From positions 62,001-126,000 of the forward strand of contig NZ_QLSU01000024.1 in NCBI RefSeq assembly GCF_003268775.1: DNA of 64,000 nt, in the 5' to 3' direction. This DNA is from Paraburkholderia unamae. GTDB lineage: Bacteria > Pseudomonadota > Gammaproteobacteria > Burkholderiales > Burkholderiaceae. Positions within the stretch are counted from its first letter, which is position 1. Every line of letters starts with the position of its first letter. Both the position numbers and the translations under genes were made by a program. Of this stretch, positions 35,728 to 44,986 are shown piece after piece. The notes beneath the pieces are model-generated. The model was not told where the DNA came from, did no database searches, and was given only the letters and a program-made list of their open reading frames with translations.

Positions 35728-36366
35728 ATGGACCTTTTCGACAGGCTTCAGGAGCAGATAGACACCGTGCGCCTGCCGCTGTTTGCCGTCACCGTCACGG
35801 CGGCGGCGCAGGTGAATACGCCGCTCATCGCAATACTCCACTGGCACGGATTCCGGCGCGCGACTCCGCTTGTCCTGCCCGGCATCGAGATCCCGCCACG
35901 ACCGGTCCCGGGATCGGCCGTTCAGCTCGATGCACCGTGGCACAGCTTCGAGACCGTGGACGCCATGCTGCTGGATGCGGCCTGGCAATCCGGCGCGTGG
36001 GATGTCGAGCGTGTCGAGCGGCGCGGCTGCAACGTGATCGGCGCGAGCGCCGCCGAGGCACTCGCCTGCCGGCAGGCGTTCGGCGACTACGGAGAGGACG
36101 GTGCCCGCGACCGGCCGCTTCTCGATGACGAGACCGATCGCGAGGTGCTGATGCAGCTTGCCGCGTCCAGGGGTTATGTGCGCTGGCTCTTCCGCCCCGT
36201 CAAGGGCGGCCTGTGGAACACGCTCAAAGAACCGGACGACACTCTGGACGCCGATGGCGGACGCCGGCCACCGTGTCCCGTACTGCCTGAGCCGCGCCGC
36301 CCGGATGGGCGCGGCCGCACGGTTTATTGCCTCGGCAAGGTTCGGCGCATTCTGCTGTCGCGCTGA
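35728..36366 (+). CDS. Unknown protein of the stress island
   Basis: 212 residues from ATG 35728, with ribosome binding site gggagg. N-terminal half beta-rich (LPLFAVTVTAAAQVNTPLIA, ILHWHGFRRATPLVLPGIEI); C-terminal third Pro/Arg-rich and probably flexible. No transmembrane segment. Divergent from Hsp20 pair 1 and immediately upstream of the groES promoter. No known family recognised. Confidence 0.65.
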   Translation: MDLFDRLQEQIDTVRLPLFAVTVTAAAQVNTPLIAILHWHGFRRATPLVLPGIEIPPRPVPGSAVQLDAPWHSFETVDAMLLDAAWQSGAWDVERVERRGCNVIGASAAEALACRQAFGDYGEDGARDRPLLDDETDREVLMQLAASRGYVRWLFRPVKGGLWNTLKEPDDTLDADGGRRPPCPVLPEPRRPDGRGRTVYCLGKVRRILLSR

Positions 36367-36400
36367 AACAATTTGTTACAAAGAGCTATTTCCACGCCCC

Positions 36401-36429
36401 CTTGAAGGGCGCGATGGCCGCCTCTATTT
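36401..36429 (+). promoter_or_regulatory. Sigma-32-like promoter for groES-groEL
   Basis: CTTGAAG (36401-36407), 14 bases, then CTCTATTT (36422-36429), 104 bp before the groES start. One mismatch from the -35 consensus. Confidence 0.65.
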
Positions 36430-36533
36430 CGCTTTCCGCCAGACATTGGCTCGGCTGCACGGAGGCATTTCACGCGCCCCATATGCAGCCGGATTCCCTT
36501 ATTGGTGATCCTTTAATCGCTCAGGAGATGGAA

Positions 36534-36851
36534 ATGCAGATTCGTCCCCTCTACGACCGGGTTATCGTCAAGCGAATCGAAACGCAGCGGACGACGGCCT
36601 CGGGCATCGTAATTCCCGATTCAGCGGCAGAAAAACCAGAACAGGGCGAAGTCGTCGCCGTCGGCAGCGGCCGGCTGCTGCAGGATGGAACGCTGCGCGC
36701 GCTCCAGCTGAAGGTCGGTGACCAGGTGCTCTTCGGCAAATACGCAGGCCAGACCGTCAAGGTCGATGGCGAGGAACTGCTCGTCATGCGCGAGGAGGAC
36801 GTCATGGGCGTCCTCGAGGCCGACGTGGGCGCCGCCCGCAAGGCCGCCTGA
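36534..36851 (+). CDS. groES: Co-chaperonin GroES
   Basis: 105 residues from ATG 36534, chosen because aggag lies at 36523-36527. IRPLYDRVIVKRIETQRTTA opens the barrel, SGIVIPDSAAEKPEQGEVVA covers the mobile loop that binds GroEL (its I-V-I/L triplet is present), and LVMREEDVMGVLEADVGAAR ends it. The tail is a few residues longer than housekeeping GroES. Forms an operon with groEL 75 bp downstream behind a sigma-32-like promoter. Confidence 0.94.
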   Translation: MQIRPLYDRVIVKRIETQRTTASGIVIPDSAAEKPEQGEVVAVGSGRLLQDGTLRALQLKVGDQVLFGKYAGQTVKVDGEELLVMREEDVMGVLEADVGAARKAA

Positions 36852-36926
36852 ACTTTCGACCGGTCGCGGACGCCCGCCCGGTCGTTCGCGACGTGTTGAG
36901 TCAACGACTTTACCCGGAGCAACAAC

Positions 36927-38549
<1,623 letters not shown>

Positions 38550-38569
38550 CCGTACATCGGTTCCGCTCT

Positions 38570-38603
38570 GCACCGGCCGTCCAGCCCGGCCGGTGCATTT
38601 TTT
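38570..38603 (+). terminator. Rho-independent terminator after groEL
   Basis: A 9-bp GC-rich stem (gcaccggcc / ggccggtgc) with a 9-base loop is followed by attttttt-like sequence (six T). It lies 21 bp after the groEL stop. Confidence 0.9.
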
Positions 38604-38660
38604 ACGGCACTGTTCTTTCAGTCTTCGCGGGGGCAGTGCCGCTTTTTGCCTGAGACCGTC

Positions 38661-38915
38661 ATGAAACTCGAACTTTTCATTGACTCAAGACCGCTCGACA
38701 TCGAGATCGATGACGTCGTGGCGGCCCTGCTGGCCGTTCGGCTTGACCTGCCGGCAGGCGCCGACAACCAGGATGCCCTCGCTCGCTATCTCAGCGAAAA
38801 GGGCGCGCCGTGGACGCTCGACGAGGAGCACATGCGCAGGCGCATCCTTCGCCGGCTGATTCTGGATATCGCCGACCCGGCGCTGGTTATCCGCCATCTC
38901 ATGGCTGAGGAATGA
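38661..38915 (+). CDS. Small unknown protein after groEL
   Basis: 84 residues from ATG 38661 (MKLELFIDSRPLDIEIDDVV). A short beta start is followed by helices (ALARYLSEKGAPWTLDEEHM, RRRILRRLILDIADPALVIR). Cytoplasmic by composition. It lies beyond the groEL terminator, so it needs its own promoter or read-through. Not recognised. Confidence 0.55.
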   Translation: MKLELFIDSRPLDIEIDDVVAALLAVRLDLPAGADNQDALARYLSEKGAPWTLDEEHMRRRILRRLILDIADPALVIRHLMAEE

Positions 38916-39007
38916 ACTGCCCCGGCCAGCCAGATCGATCGGGGATCGGGAGTGTGGCGACATATCCCGCATCACGACCGTCTTGCTGTCCCCGCAGAAT
39001 CAGACAT

Positions 39008-39403
39008 ATGCCCAGCCATCCTCGTTCGCCCGTCTACTCTTCTATGAAACTTCCCGCCGGCGTCCTCGGCCGGGACTATCTCAAGTTCTTGCAGCTCTCG
39101 GTTGACGATGAGCTTGCCTCCAAGGGGCTGTTCGCCGATGCTGCGCTGCAGGACGCTATGGCCGACGTCCGCCGTGGTTTAATGCGCGGGGCGCAGCCGG
39201 CGATGAAGGTGTTCTTTGATGGCTGCCAGTTCTGGCTTGCCAGTCATTTTCATCGCTATGAGGCAGCCCGACGTCTCGGTGCCCGCCACCAGGAATTCTG
39301 GTGTGAGATCCAACCCGGTCCGAAGGACCACGCCGTGCGATATGCGTCGGGAACCCCCGACGTGATGCGTTTCCATAGCGAGCGGTCCACCACGGGTGGC
39401 TGA
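39008..39403 (+). CDS. ParB-like nuclease-domain protein, short
   Basis: 131 residues from ATG 39008. The segment AMKVFFDGCQFWLASHFHRY then EAARRLGARHQEFWCEIQPG and KDHAVRYASGTPD follows the pattern of ParB/Srx-type domains, whose typical D-G-x-H-R-x-x-A-A motif appears here as SHFHRYEAA. It lacks the HTH domain of true ParB partition proteins, so a partition role is unlikely. It ends just before tRNA-Lys. The start is uncertain; a later one (MKLPAG) is possible. Confidence 0.6.
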   Translation: MPSHPRSPVYSSMKLPAGVLGRDYLKFLQLSVDDELASKGLFADAALQDAMADVRRGLMRGAQPAMKVFFDGCQFWLASHFHRYEAARRLGARHQEFWCEIQPGPKDHAVRYASGTPDVMRFHSERSTTGG

Positions 39404-39454
39404 CCGCCATCCATGGCCTAGTCGAACCTGGCGCTGTCCTTGCCCGGCTGCACG

Positions 39455-39527
39455 TGGGTCGTACTGGATTCGAACCAGTGACCAACGGATTAAAAGTCCG
39501 CTGCTCTACCAGCTGAGCTAACGACCC
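39455..39527 (-). tRNA. tRNA-Lys (anticodon TTT)
   Basis: The minus strand folds as a full cloverleaf: acceptor stem GGGTCGT/ACGACCC, D-loop GCTCAGCTGGTAGAGC, anticodon arm GCGGACTTTTAATCCGT-like with loop CTTTTAA giving anticodon TTT, and T-arm CTGGTTCGAATCCAG. Discriminator base A; CCA is not encoded. It lies inside the transposon cargo between a ParB-like gene and an Hsp20 gene. Confidence 0.93.
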
Positions 39528-39571
39528 AGTCCACTTTTCTGCCCGCCGTCATTGCGCATTGCAGGCTCGCC

Positions 39572-40141
39572 CTAACTGATATCGATCGTGCGACTCGTGG
39601 ACGGTACCGGCTCCGTTTTCGGCACGGTCAACGTGAGTACACCGTTGTCGAATTTTGCCAGGGCGCGACCGGGATCGGCGTATTCAGGCATGGGGATCGT
39701 GCGCACGAAGCGTCCATGCGCACGCTCCAGCCGGTAGCAGCCGTTTTCCTCACTGCGCACATCCTGCTTTTTCTCACCACGCAGCACGATCGCGCCGTCC
39801 TCGACACTCACCTTCACGTCTTCGCGCTCCATCCCGGGCAGCTCTGCGGTCACGCGTAGCACGGGTCCCTCGTCGACAACGTCGATGCGTGGCTGGAAGC
39901 GCGATGAACTGAAGTCGCCGAACCATCGCTCGAGCACGCTACGGCCTGCAAACGGGTCGTGAAAAAACTCCTCCACTGCGCGCCATGGTTCCCGTGAGAA
40001 CAATCGCGCAATGTCGGGCAGGGGGGCCCGCCATTGTTCGTTTTCGCTCGTCGGCGGGCTCTCCGTGCTGTCCGCATCGGACTTGCGCACAGCCCCGCGA
40101 AGGAACTTGAAGGGATTCCACTTTTTCGGATCGGGATTCAT
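39572..40141 (-). CDS. Hsp20 small heat-shock protein, long single gene
   Basis: 189 residues from ATG 40141; agaggagg directly precedes it, which decides against the much longer upstream frame. N-terminal arm of about 90 residues (WNPFKFLRGAVRKSDADSTE, FFHDPFAGRSVLERWFGDFS) with the hydrophobic patches used for substrate binding. The alpha-crystallin domain has RFQPRIDVVDEGPVLRVTAE, MEREDVKVSVEDGAIVLRGE and NGVLTLTVPKTE. It belongs to a different Hsp20 subgroup from the two pairs. No clear sigma-32 box upstream. Confidence 0.92.
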   Translation of the reverse strand: MNPDPKKWNPFKFLRGAVRKSDADSTESPPTSENEQWRAPLPDIARLFSREPWRAVEEFFHDPFAGRSVLERWFGDFSSSRFQPRIDVVDEGPVLRVTAELPGMEREDVKVSVEDGAIVLRGEKKQDVRSEENGCYRLERAHGRFVRTIPMPEYADPGRALAKFDNGVLTLTVPKTEPVPSTSRTIDIS

Positions 40142-40501
40142 CGTTTCCTCCTCTGGAATCTGGCAGGAGAACCGGTTATGGCACCCGCACCCTGCGTTTC
40201 CAACGTCGACGTTTTCGGACTGGGCTGAGGGAGCGGTTTGGGCGGCCACCTGGCGCTCCGCGGCCGCGAATGTTCCCTTTCCAGGCCGACTGACGGCGCA
40301 CGACAGCGCATCGCGCGGCGCTTCTGCTGCGGTGAACCACCGCCGTGCATGTTGGTGCAGGTGGCAGTTGGACATCGCAATGTTGGCCACGGACATTGCT
40401 GTCGGGAACGGCTCGCCCATCCGGGCCTCCGCTGTCGGCGGGGAGGCAGCCAGGCCGCCGCCACCCACTGTGCTTTCTGCCTGCTGCCCTACGCGCCGAC
40501 T
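40142..40501. other. Intergenic stretch between Hsp20 genes
   Basis: About 360 bases. Open frames exist on both strands but none has a ribosome binding site or a protein pattern. The minus strand should hold the promoter of the 39572-40141 gene; I see no clear RpoH box. Confidence 0.5.
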
Positions 40502-40909
40502 TCAGCCCGTACGCACTTCGATCCGCCGCGGGCGCGCCTCGTCACGGCGTGGGATCGTGAGCTTCAGTACGCCGTCCTTCAGATTTGCCTCGATCTTCGA
40601 TGTGTCGAAGTCCGGGGAGAGCGTGAACGTGCGCGCAAAGCGCGGCTCACGGACCTCGGCATGCTGCAGCCGCAGATTTGCCGGTGTCGGCACGACCGCC
40701 TCAGCCTCGATGGCGAGATTGCCGTCATGGACCCGCACATCGAGCTTGTCCCGGGTAACTCCTGGCAGGTCGGCCCAGAGTGTGACGCCCTGACTGCCCT
40801 CGTAGATATCGACGGCAGGAGTAATTGTCATCCGTCGCGCGGACGGCTCGTTCCCGGTGCGCGTGACGGCCGACGGGTCGCGCTTGCTCAGTTCAGTGGT
40901 ATCGCTCAT
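40502..40909 (-). CDS. Hsp20 small heat-shock protein, pair 2 downstream gene
   Basis: 135 residues with alpha-crystallin strands TITPAVDIYEGSQGVTLWAD, VTRDKLDVRVHDGNLAIEAE and DGVLKLTIPRRDEARPRRIE. Nearly the same architecture and many identical stretches as 34636-35049 (LDVRVHDG, IEAEAV, FTLSPDFD). It follows 40925-41365 by 15 bp in the same operon. Confidence 0.93.
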   Translation of the reverse strand: MSDTTELSKRDPSAVTRTGNEPSARRMTITPAVDIYEGSQGVTLWADLPGVTRDKLDVRVHDGNLAIEAEAVVPTPANLRLQHAEVREPRFARTFTLSPDFDTSKIEANLKDGVLKLTIPRRDEARPRRIEVRTG

Positions 40910-40924
40910 TTTCGGCTCCTGGGG

Positions 40925-41365
40925 TTACTGGACGGTGATCGCGCGAGGCTTCGAGGATTCGCGCTTGCCGATCGCAATCGACAGGCAGCCATTCTCGTAG
41001 CGCGCCTGAACCTTGTCGGGATCTGCGTTCTCCGGCAGCTCGATCACCCGCCGGAACGCGCCAGTGAAGCGCTCCTGCGCATACAGACGCGTGTCCTCGC
41101 TGGTATCCGGCTGTGCCGGTTTGCGCTCACCGCTGATGGTCAGCAGCCCCTTGTCGATCGATACGTCGAGTTCCGCCGCATTGACGCCGGGTGCAAAGGC
41201 GACGATCTCGATCGACTCGTCGGTCGCGCCAATGTTGACCGGCGGGAAGGCGCCGAAGCGGCTCGCCCGAAGGCTGGAGGGGAAAGTACCGAAGAGGTTC
41301 GCCATCTGCCGTTGCAGTCGGTCGAACTCGCTGAAGAGGTCAGATCCGGAGTAGAAATCGCTCAT
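40925..41365 (-). CDS. Hsp20 small heat-shock protein, pair 2 upstream gene
   Basis: 146 residues (MSDFYSGSDLFSEFDRLQRQ), the same length as its paralogue at 35090-35530, with shared segments EFDRLQRQMA, FPPVNIG, SIDKG and LTISGERKP. Start preceded by gaggaga. Expressed from the sigma-32-like promoter at 41501-41530 through a conserved leader. Holdase for heat-unfolded proteins. Confidence 0.93.
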   Translation of the reverse strand: MSDFYSGSDLFSEFDRLQRQMANLFGTFPSSLRASRFGAFPPVNIGATDESIEIVAFAPGVNAAELDVSIDKGLLTISGERKPAQPDTSEDTRLYAQERFTGAFRRVIELPENADPDKVQARYENGCLSIAIGKRESSKPRAITVQ

Positions 41366-41399
41366 GATGCAGTTCTCCTCAAATGTTGATGGAGGCGAA

Positions 41400-41489
41400 C
41401 GGGCCTACGCGCTCCAGTTCGCCTGCCAGCGTCTGGCAAAACAAATCGAAACACGCAGCGCACGGGACGTTGCAAGCCGCGCGTCTGCC
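41400..41489 (-). promoter_or_regulatory. Conserved untranslated leader, copy 2
   Basis: The minus strand holds CTCAGGCAG, GCTGCGTGTTTCGATTTGTT and GGCAGGCGAACTGGAGCGCG in the same order and similar spacing as copies 1 and 3. Between the last two blocks a small perfect hairpin TGCCAGACGCTGGCA is present. Confidence 0.7.
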
Positions 41490-41500
41490 TGAGCGAAACC

Positions 41501-41530
41501 TAAGATAGACACTCTGGCGAGGATTTCAAG
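41501..41530 (-). promoter_or_regulatory. Sigma-32-like promoter for Hsp20 pair 2
   Basis: On the minus strand CTTGAAA (41530-41524) is followed 15 bases later by CTATCTTA, the same spacing and almost the same -10 as the pair 1 promoter. Confidence 0.75.
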
Positions 41531-41551
41531 GGGCAAAAGCAGCGGTGCACC

Positions 41552-41580
41552 CTTGAAATTTTTTTGCCCGGTCATATCAT
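41552..41580 (+). promoter_or_regulatory. Sigma-32-like promoter for the 41614 gene
   Basis: CTTGAAA (41552-41558), 14 bases, CATATCAT (41573-41580), ending 33 bp before the start codon. It is back-to-back with the pair 2 promoter; the two -35 boxes are only 21 bp apart. Confidence 0.65.
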
Positions 41581-41613
41581 CGCGGCGGAACCATACAGCA
41601 AATGGAGGACGCG

Positions 41614-41997
41614 ATGGAATTCGATACCGACTGGCTGACCCTGGGCCCGCACCGCATGCGGCTGCGTTCGACCCGGGGGTTTCCGACAGAAGCGATGCGC
41701 AAGGCGGTGGACGTCATCCGGATGGCGGTCGACAACAACATGAGCGCCCGCGCGCGCCTGGTGGAAGTGGTTTGCCGACAGGAGAAAAACTATGAAGTCA
41801 CGATCGGGACGACTGTCGTCAAGGACAAGGTTTGCGCGCCACAGCTCGAAACGTGTATCGCGGGCGTGCTTGGTCTGCTGCCGGACCAGGTCACCCTGAT
41901 CGTTACCGCAGTCGATCAGTCTGAAGTGGACCTGCACTTCGGCGTGTACGAGCGGATGCTGGCCGAAAAACTGGGCACCGCACCGCCGATCCAGTGA
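41614..41997 (+). CDS. Unknown heat-shock-promoter-linked protein
   Basis: 127 residues from ATG 41614; ggagg lies 5 bp upstream, so this is chosen over ATG 41602. Mixed alpha/beta: MRLRSTRGFPTEAMRKAVDV, NYEVTIGTTVVKDKVCAPQL, DQVTLIVTAVDQSEVDLHFG. No membrane or export signal. Behind a sigma-32-like promoter and divergent from an Hsp20 operon, so probably heat-induced. Family not recognised. Confidence 0.72.
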   Translation: MEFDTDWLTLGPHRMRLRSTRGFPTEAMRKAVDVIRMAVDNNMSARARLVEVVCRQEKNYEVTIGTTVVKDKVCAPQLETCIAGVLGLLPDQVTLIVTAVDQSEVDLHFGVYERMLAEKLGTAPPIQ

Positions 41998-42349
41998 TGC
42001 GCACTGCAGACGGGATAGCAGGACTGGCTGCCTGAGCGTGCCTCCAGCGCGACCTGGGCGTGCGGTGTCGTCCGAAGGCCGTCCCACAAGGAGCGTCGTT
42101 ACCCGCCGCGCGGATTGAACAGTGTCAATAATCCGGCTACCTTCGGAGTCCGGCAAGGTGCAGGCGCCGGTCGATGCCGCGTGACAGCACCTCACCCGTG
42201 GCCGAATCTGGCGTGCCGGACGGCACGCTTTTCAGCATTTTCGCGGAGCAGGTCGGGCTGGATCCGCGTCATCGACACACGTAGAACACCGATCGCGAGG
42301 CGCGCACCCTGCGCACAGCCGGCCAGATCGCGAGCCGGCGGGTGCAGCG
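41998..42349. other. Intergenic stretch with one terminator
   Basis: About 350 bases between the converging 41614 gene and the histidine kinase. The only feature I can support is the hairpin at 42211-42232. Confidence 0.5.
42211..42232 (+). terminator. Rho-independent terminator
   Basis: A 7-bp stem (gcgtgcc / ggcacgc) with loop ggac is followed by TTTT. In the plus direction it would end transcription from the 41614 gene, 214 bp after its stop. Confidence 0.6.
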
Positions 42350-43567
42350 TCAGCTTATCGGCGTCAGGTCGAGAGGAAAGCGGATTTCGAATGTCGTGCC
42401 TTGCCCCTCGCGGGACTCGAAATGGATTTCGCCCTCGAGCGAGCGGCACAGCTCCCTGACAATCGCCAGACCCAGACCGGCTCCCGGGACGTCGTCGCCG
42501 GCGGCCCGCTCGAACTCCCTGAACACGCGTTCCGTGTCTGACGGCGCAATGCCGACACCGGTGTCGGCGACCCGCATGGACCACTGGCTGTCTCCGCATC
42601 TCGCGATGACCAGTTCGATTTCCCCTTCGCGGGTATATTTCGTCGCATTCGACAGCAGGTTCAGCGCGACCTGCTTGAGCCTGATGCGGTTCGACTGCAC
42701 CCGGACCAGTCCGGCCTCAAGGCGGGCAGACAGATGCAGGCCCTTCGCTTCGATCTCCGGACGGGCGGCCGTGACCAGTTCGTCGAACAGCATGGGCAGA
42801 TCGACCGGCTCGATGCAGTTATGGTTGTTTTCGCCGACGACGACCGAATACTCCATCATTTCGTCGACCAGCTGCTTCATGTCATTTGCCTGCCGGGTCG
42901 CGAGCGCCAGCCCGGCCTCGGCTCCGGATGGAACACGCGCAATCAGCTGCAGGTCGACCGAAAAGGCGTTCAGGAAGTTGCGCAGGTCGTGCACGAGGCT
43001 GCGCGTGATCTGCATGCGCGACCGGTGCAGTTCACTGACCTGGCGTTGCTGCTCCCGCAGCTCCCGGTTGGCGCGTTCCAGTTGGCTAGTGTATTCCGCG
43101 ATGGTCCGGTCACGCTCGCCGATGACCTCGCGGATCGACGTCAGGGTGACAAAACTGAGCGCCTCGTCGATCAGGCGCAGGGCACGGGATTCATGGTCGC
43201 GGGTAAACGTGTCCTCGGACTCCGCGAAGGCCCGGACGGCGCTGGCCAGTTGCCGCCGGAACAGCTCCAGTTCGCGCACGAGTTCATCAACGCGGTAACC
43301 CTGCTGCCAGCGCACGTTCCCGTGTTGCCTCGCATCGCGTTCGATGGCCCGTTCGACCGGCTGGAGATCCTGCTCTTCGAGCGCGACGCAGATGCCGCTC
43401 AGTATGGCGGGCAGGTGGTCGGCTAGTTGCTCCCAGGTCAGCCGGTCCGCCTCGATGAGGTCGGCATCGGCAGCAACCGCCTGCATCCATCTTTCCGTCA
43501 GGCGCACCTGTTCCCGTCGGAGAAATCCGGCGAGGGCGTGCAGGGTTCCCGTTTGAGAATCGGTCAT
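42350..43567 (-). CDS. Cytoplasmic sensor histidine kinase, RsbRD-like N-terminus
   Basis: 405 residues from ATG 43567. N-terminal helical region (about 1-150; LRREQVRLTERWMQAVAADA, GYRVDELVRELELFRRQLAS) resembles RsbRD/globin-like sensor domains; then a coiled coil, the H-box SRMQITRSLVHDLRNFLNAF (His near residue 195), N-box LKQVALNLLSNATKYTREGE, G1 VADTGVGIA and G2 GAGLGLAIVREL. No transmembrane segment, so it senses an internal signal. Divergent from the receiver protein at 43723, its probable partner. Confidence 0.9.
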   Translation of the reverse strand: MTDSQTGTLHALAGFLRREQVRLTERWMQAVAADADLIEADRLTWEQLADHLPAILSGICVALEEQDLQPVERAIERDARQHGNVRWQQGYRVDELVRELELFRRQLASAVRAFAESEDTFTRDHESRALRLIDEALSFVTLTSIREVIGERDRTIAEYTSQLERANRELREQQRQVSELHRSRMQITRSLVHDLRNFLNAFSVDLQLIARVPSGAEAGLALATRQANDMKQLVDEMMEYSVVVGENNHNCIEPVDLPMLFDELVTAARPEIEAKGLHLSARLEAGLVRVQSNRIRLKQVALNLLSNATKYTREGEIELVIARCGDSQWSMRVADTGVGIAPSDTERVFREFERAAGDDVPGAGLGLAIVRELCRSLEGEIHFESREGQGTTFEIRFPLDLTPIS

Positions 43568-43722
43568 GATCCGTACCCAATGCGTGAATCGTTGAGCAAA
43601 GACGCGCATGCGAGGACATATTATCGTTTCCTCGCACCGCCTCGGCGGCCAATATCTTTCCGGCCGGCGCTCGGGAACGCCATTTGCTCCGCGTCGCGAA
43701 AACAACTCTACCGACCAGCAAA

Positions 43723-44076
43723 ATGCCTTCTATCCTGCTTGTCGACGACCAGCCTGAGTTGCTCGATGCGTGCGGCCTCATACTCACCGCCGAAGGGTAT
43801 GACGTGTGCTGCTCACACGACGGCGTGGAGGCGCTCGCGCAGGCCCTTCGCCAGCCGCCCGATTTGATCATAACGGACTGGGTGATGCCGCAGATGGGTG
43901 GCGGTGAACTGTGTCGCCAGCTCCGGGCGCATCCTGCACTGGCACACATCCCGATCCTGGTTCATACGGCGATGCCACCTTCGTCGCCGGGGCCGGTGCA
44001 GTGGGGCGACTGCCTCATCAAGCCGGTCCCGGTGGCGCTGCTGCTCGCCACCGTGAAAATGTGGTGTCCTCCGTGA
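43723..44076 (+). CDS. Stand-alone CheY-like response regulator
   Basis: 117 residues from ATG 43723. Receiver domain only: acidic pair in ILLVDDQ, phospho-acceptor Asp in LIITDWVMPQMGG (about residue 52), Thr in ILVHTAMP and Lys in CLIKPVPVAL. No output domain, so it signals by protein contact. Divergent from the histidine kinase at 42350-43567. Similar in kind to the receiver protein at 59690. Confidence 0.9.
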   Translation: MPSILLVDDQPELLDACGLILTAEGYDVCCSHDGVEALAQALRQPPDLIITDWVMPQMGGGELCRQLRAHPALAHIPILVHTAMPPSSPGPVQWGDCLIKPVPVALLLATVKMWCPP

Positions 44077-44135
44077 GGCACTCCGGAAGCCGCAAACTGG
44101 CTCGCCGGCTAGGTTACCGGGATCCATCGCACGAC

Positions 44136-44262
44136 CTTGAAAATTTTCATCAGTGAAACTAACTTATATGCAGTTCAGGCAGTGTGCCCGGTGATGGATC
44201 GGTTGCATGCTGCGTGTTTCGATTTGTTTGCCCCGCAGCATGGCAGGCGAACTGGAGCGCGC
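44136..44262 (+). promoter_or_regulatory. Sigma-32-like promoter plus conserved leader, copy 3
   Basis: CTTGAAA (44136-44142), 16 bases, CTAACTTA (44159-44166), then TTCAGGCAG, GCTGCGTGTTTCGATTTGTT (from about 44212) and GGCAGGCGAACTGGAGCGCG (about 44244-44263). The same promoter-leader unit as before the two Hsp20 pairs, but in the opposite orientation and followed by a different small gene. Confidence 0.72.
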
Positions 44263-44301
44263 AAGCCCGTTCTCTTCCTTGCTGCGTCGAAGGAGAAGAC
44301 G

Positions 44302-44484
44302 ATGAGCTGCCTTCACCTACGCTCGGCTTCGACTACGCTGTTCGAGCGCCTCCACCGTACGATAGTCGACCTTTCCAGCGGTTTCCGGCCGTTCACGCAG
44401 CGTGCCCGACCCACGCTGTCGGACCGCATTGCTGTCCTGCGGCAGACGTTTCGCCAACTCACGTTTCACCTGCGCCGCGGTTAG
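44302..44484 (+). CDS. Small basic protein behind the third conserved leader
   Basis: 60 residues from ATG 44302, with a strong ribosome binding site (aaggagaag). Basic and Arg/Leu-rich (MSCLHLRSASTTLFERLHRT, LSDRIAVLRQTFRQLTFHLR), probably helical. It occupies the position held by Hsp20 at the other two leaders but is not an Hsp20. Unknown; possibly a heat-induced small protein. Confidence 0.6.
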   Translation: MSCLHLRSASTTLFERLHRTIVDLSSGFRPFTQRARPTLSDRIAVLRQTFRQLTFHLRRG

Positions 44485-44649
44485 CAGCGCGGTTGCCGTG
44501 CGGGCACCGCTCGCGACGTCGGTACGCCGTCGATCATGCCGTATGCCGGCGGTGATTCCATGAAGCGATGGGCACCAGATTCGGAGCGGTTTTGGCAGGA
44601 GCACTGCACGGCCGGTAGGATGCCTGCACGCGCGAGGGGGAGTGATTCA

Positions 44650-44958
44650 ATGGAACGGGTGAGGACCGAGATGCGCAACGGATTGGAGATCCGTATGCAT
44701 ACCCTCGTCGTGAGGCACGTACGGACGGCGGCATATCCGTGGCAAACCGCGGCGAACGGATACCTTGTATTTGTTCAGGTTGTGAGGGATGGCGAGGTTT
44801 TCGTGAACTGGCACCTGCCATGGCTGCGCCGCCGCTGGCCGAGTCGCGAGAAGGCGGAATCGGAAGCGTTGGAGTACGCCGTGCGGCTTGTGGACAGTCG
44901 CCCGTTTCGCGCACCGCCGCCGGATGTCGCGGAGGCGATCTGGCGATGGCGCCGGTGA
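44650..44958 (+). CDS. Small unknown protein, paralogue of the 34274 gene
   Basis: 102 residues from ATG 44650 (MERVRTEMRNGLEIRMHTLV), the start that aligns with the paralogue at 34555. It shares V-R-H, YLVFVQVV, NWHLP, W-x-S and LEYAVRLV with that protein. The C-terminus adds VAEAIWRWRR. No export signal. The function is unknown; the second copy suggests both are functional parts of the island. Confidence 0.72.
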   Translation: MERVRTEMRNGLEIRMHTLVVRHVRTAAYPWQTAANGYLVFVQVVRDGEVFVNWHLPWLRRRWPSREKAESEALEYAVRLVDSRPFRAPPPDVAEAIWRWRR

Positions 44959-44986
44959 GGAAAGACCTGCAGATCCCGAGGAGGTC

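Noticed and set aside
40142..40468. Possible N-terminal extension of the long Hsp20 or a separate minus-strand gene
   Set aside because: A perfect ribosome binding site at the internal ATG 40141 and non-protein-like composition upstream argue that translation starts there.
42115..42459. Plus-strand frame running into the histidine kinase
   Set aside because: No ribosome binding site, no pattern, and it contains the hairpin terminator at 42211-42232.
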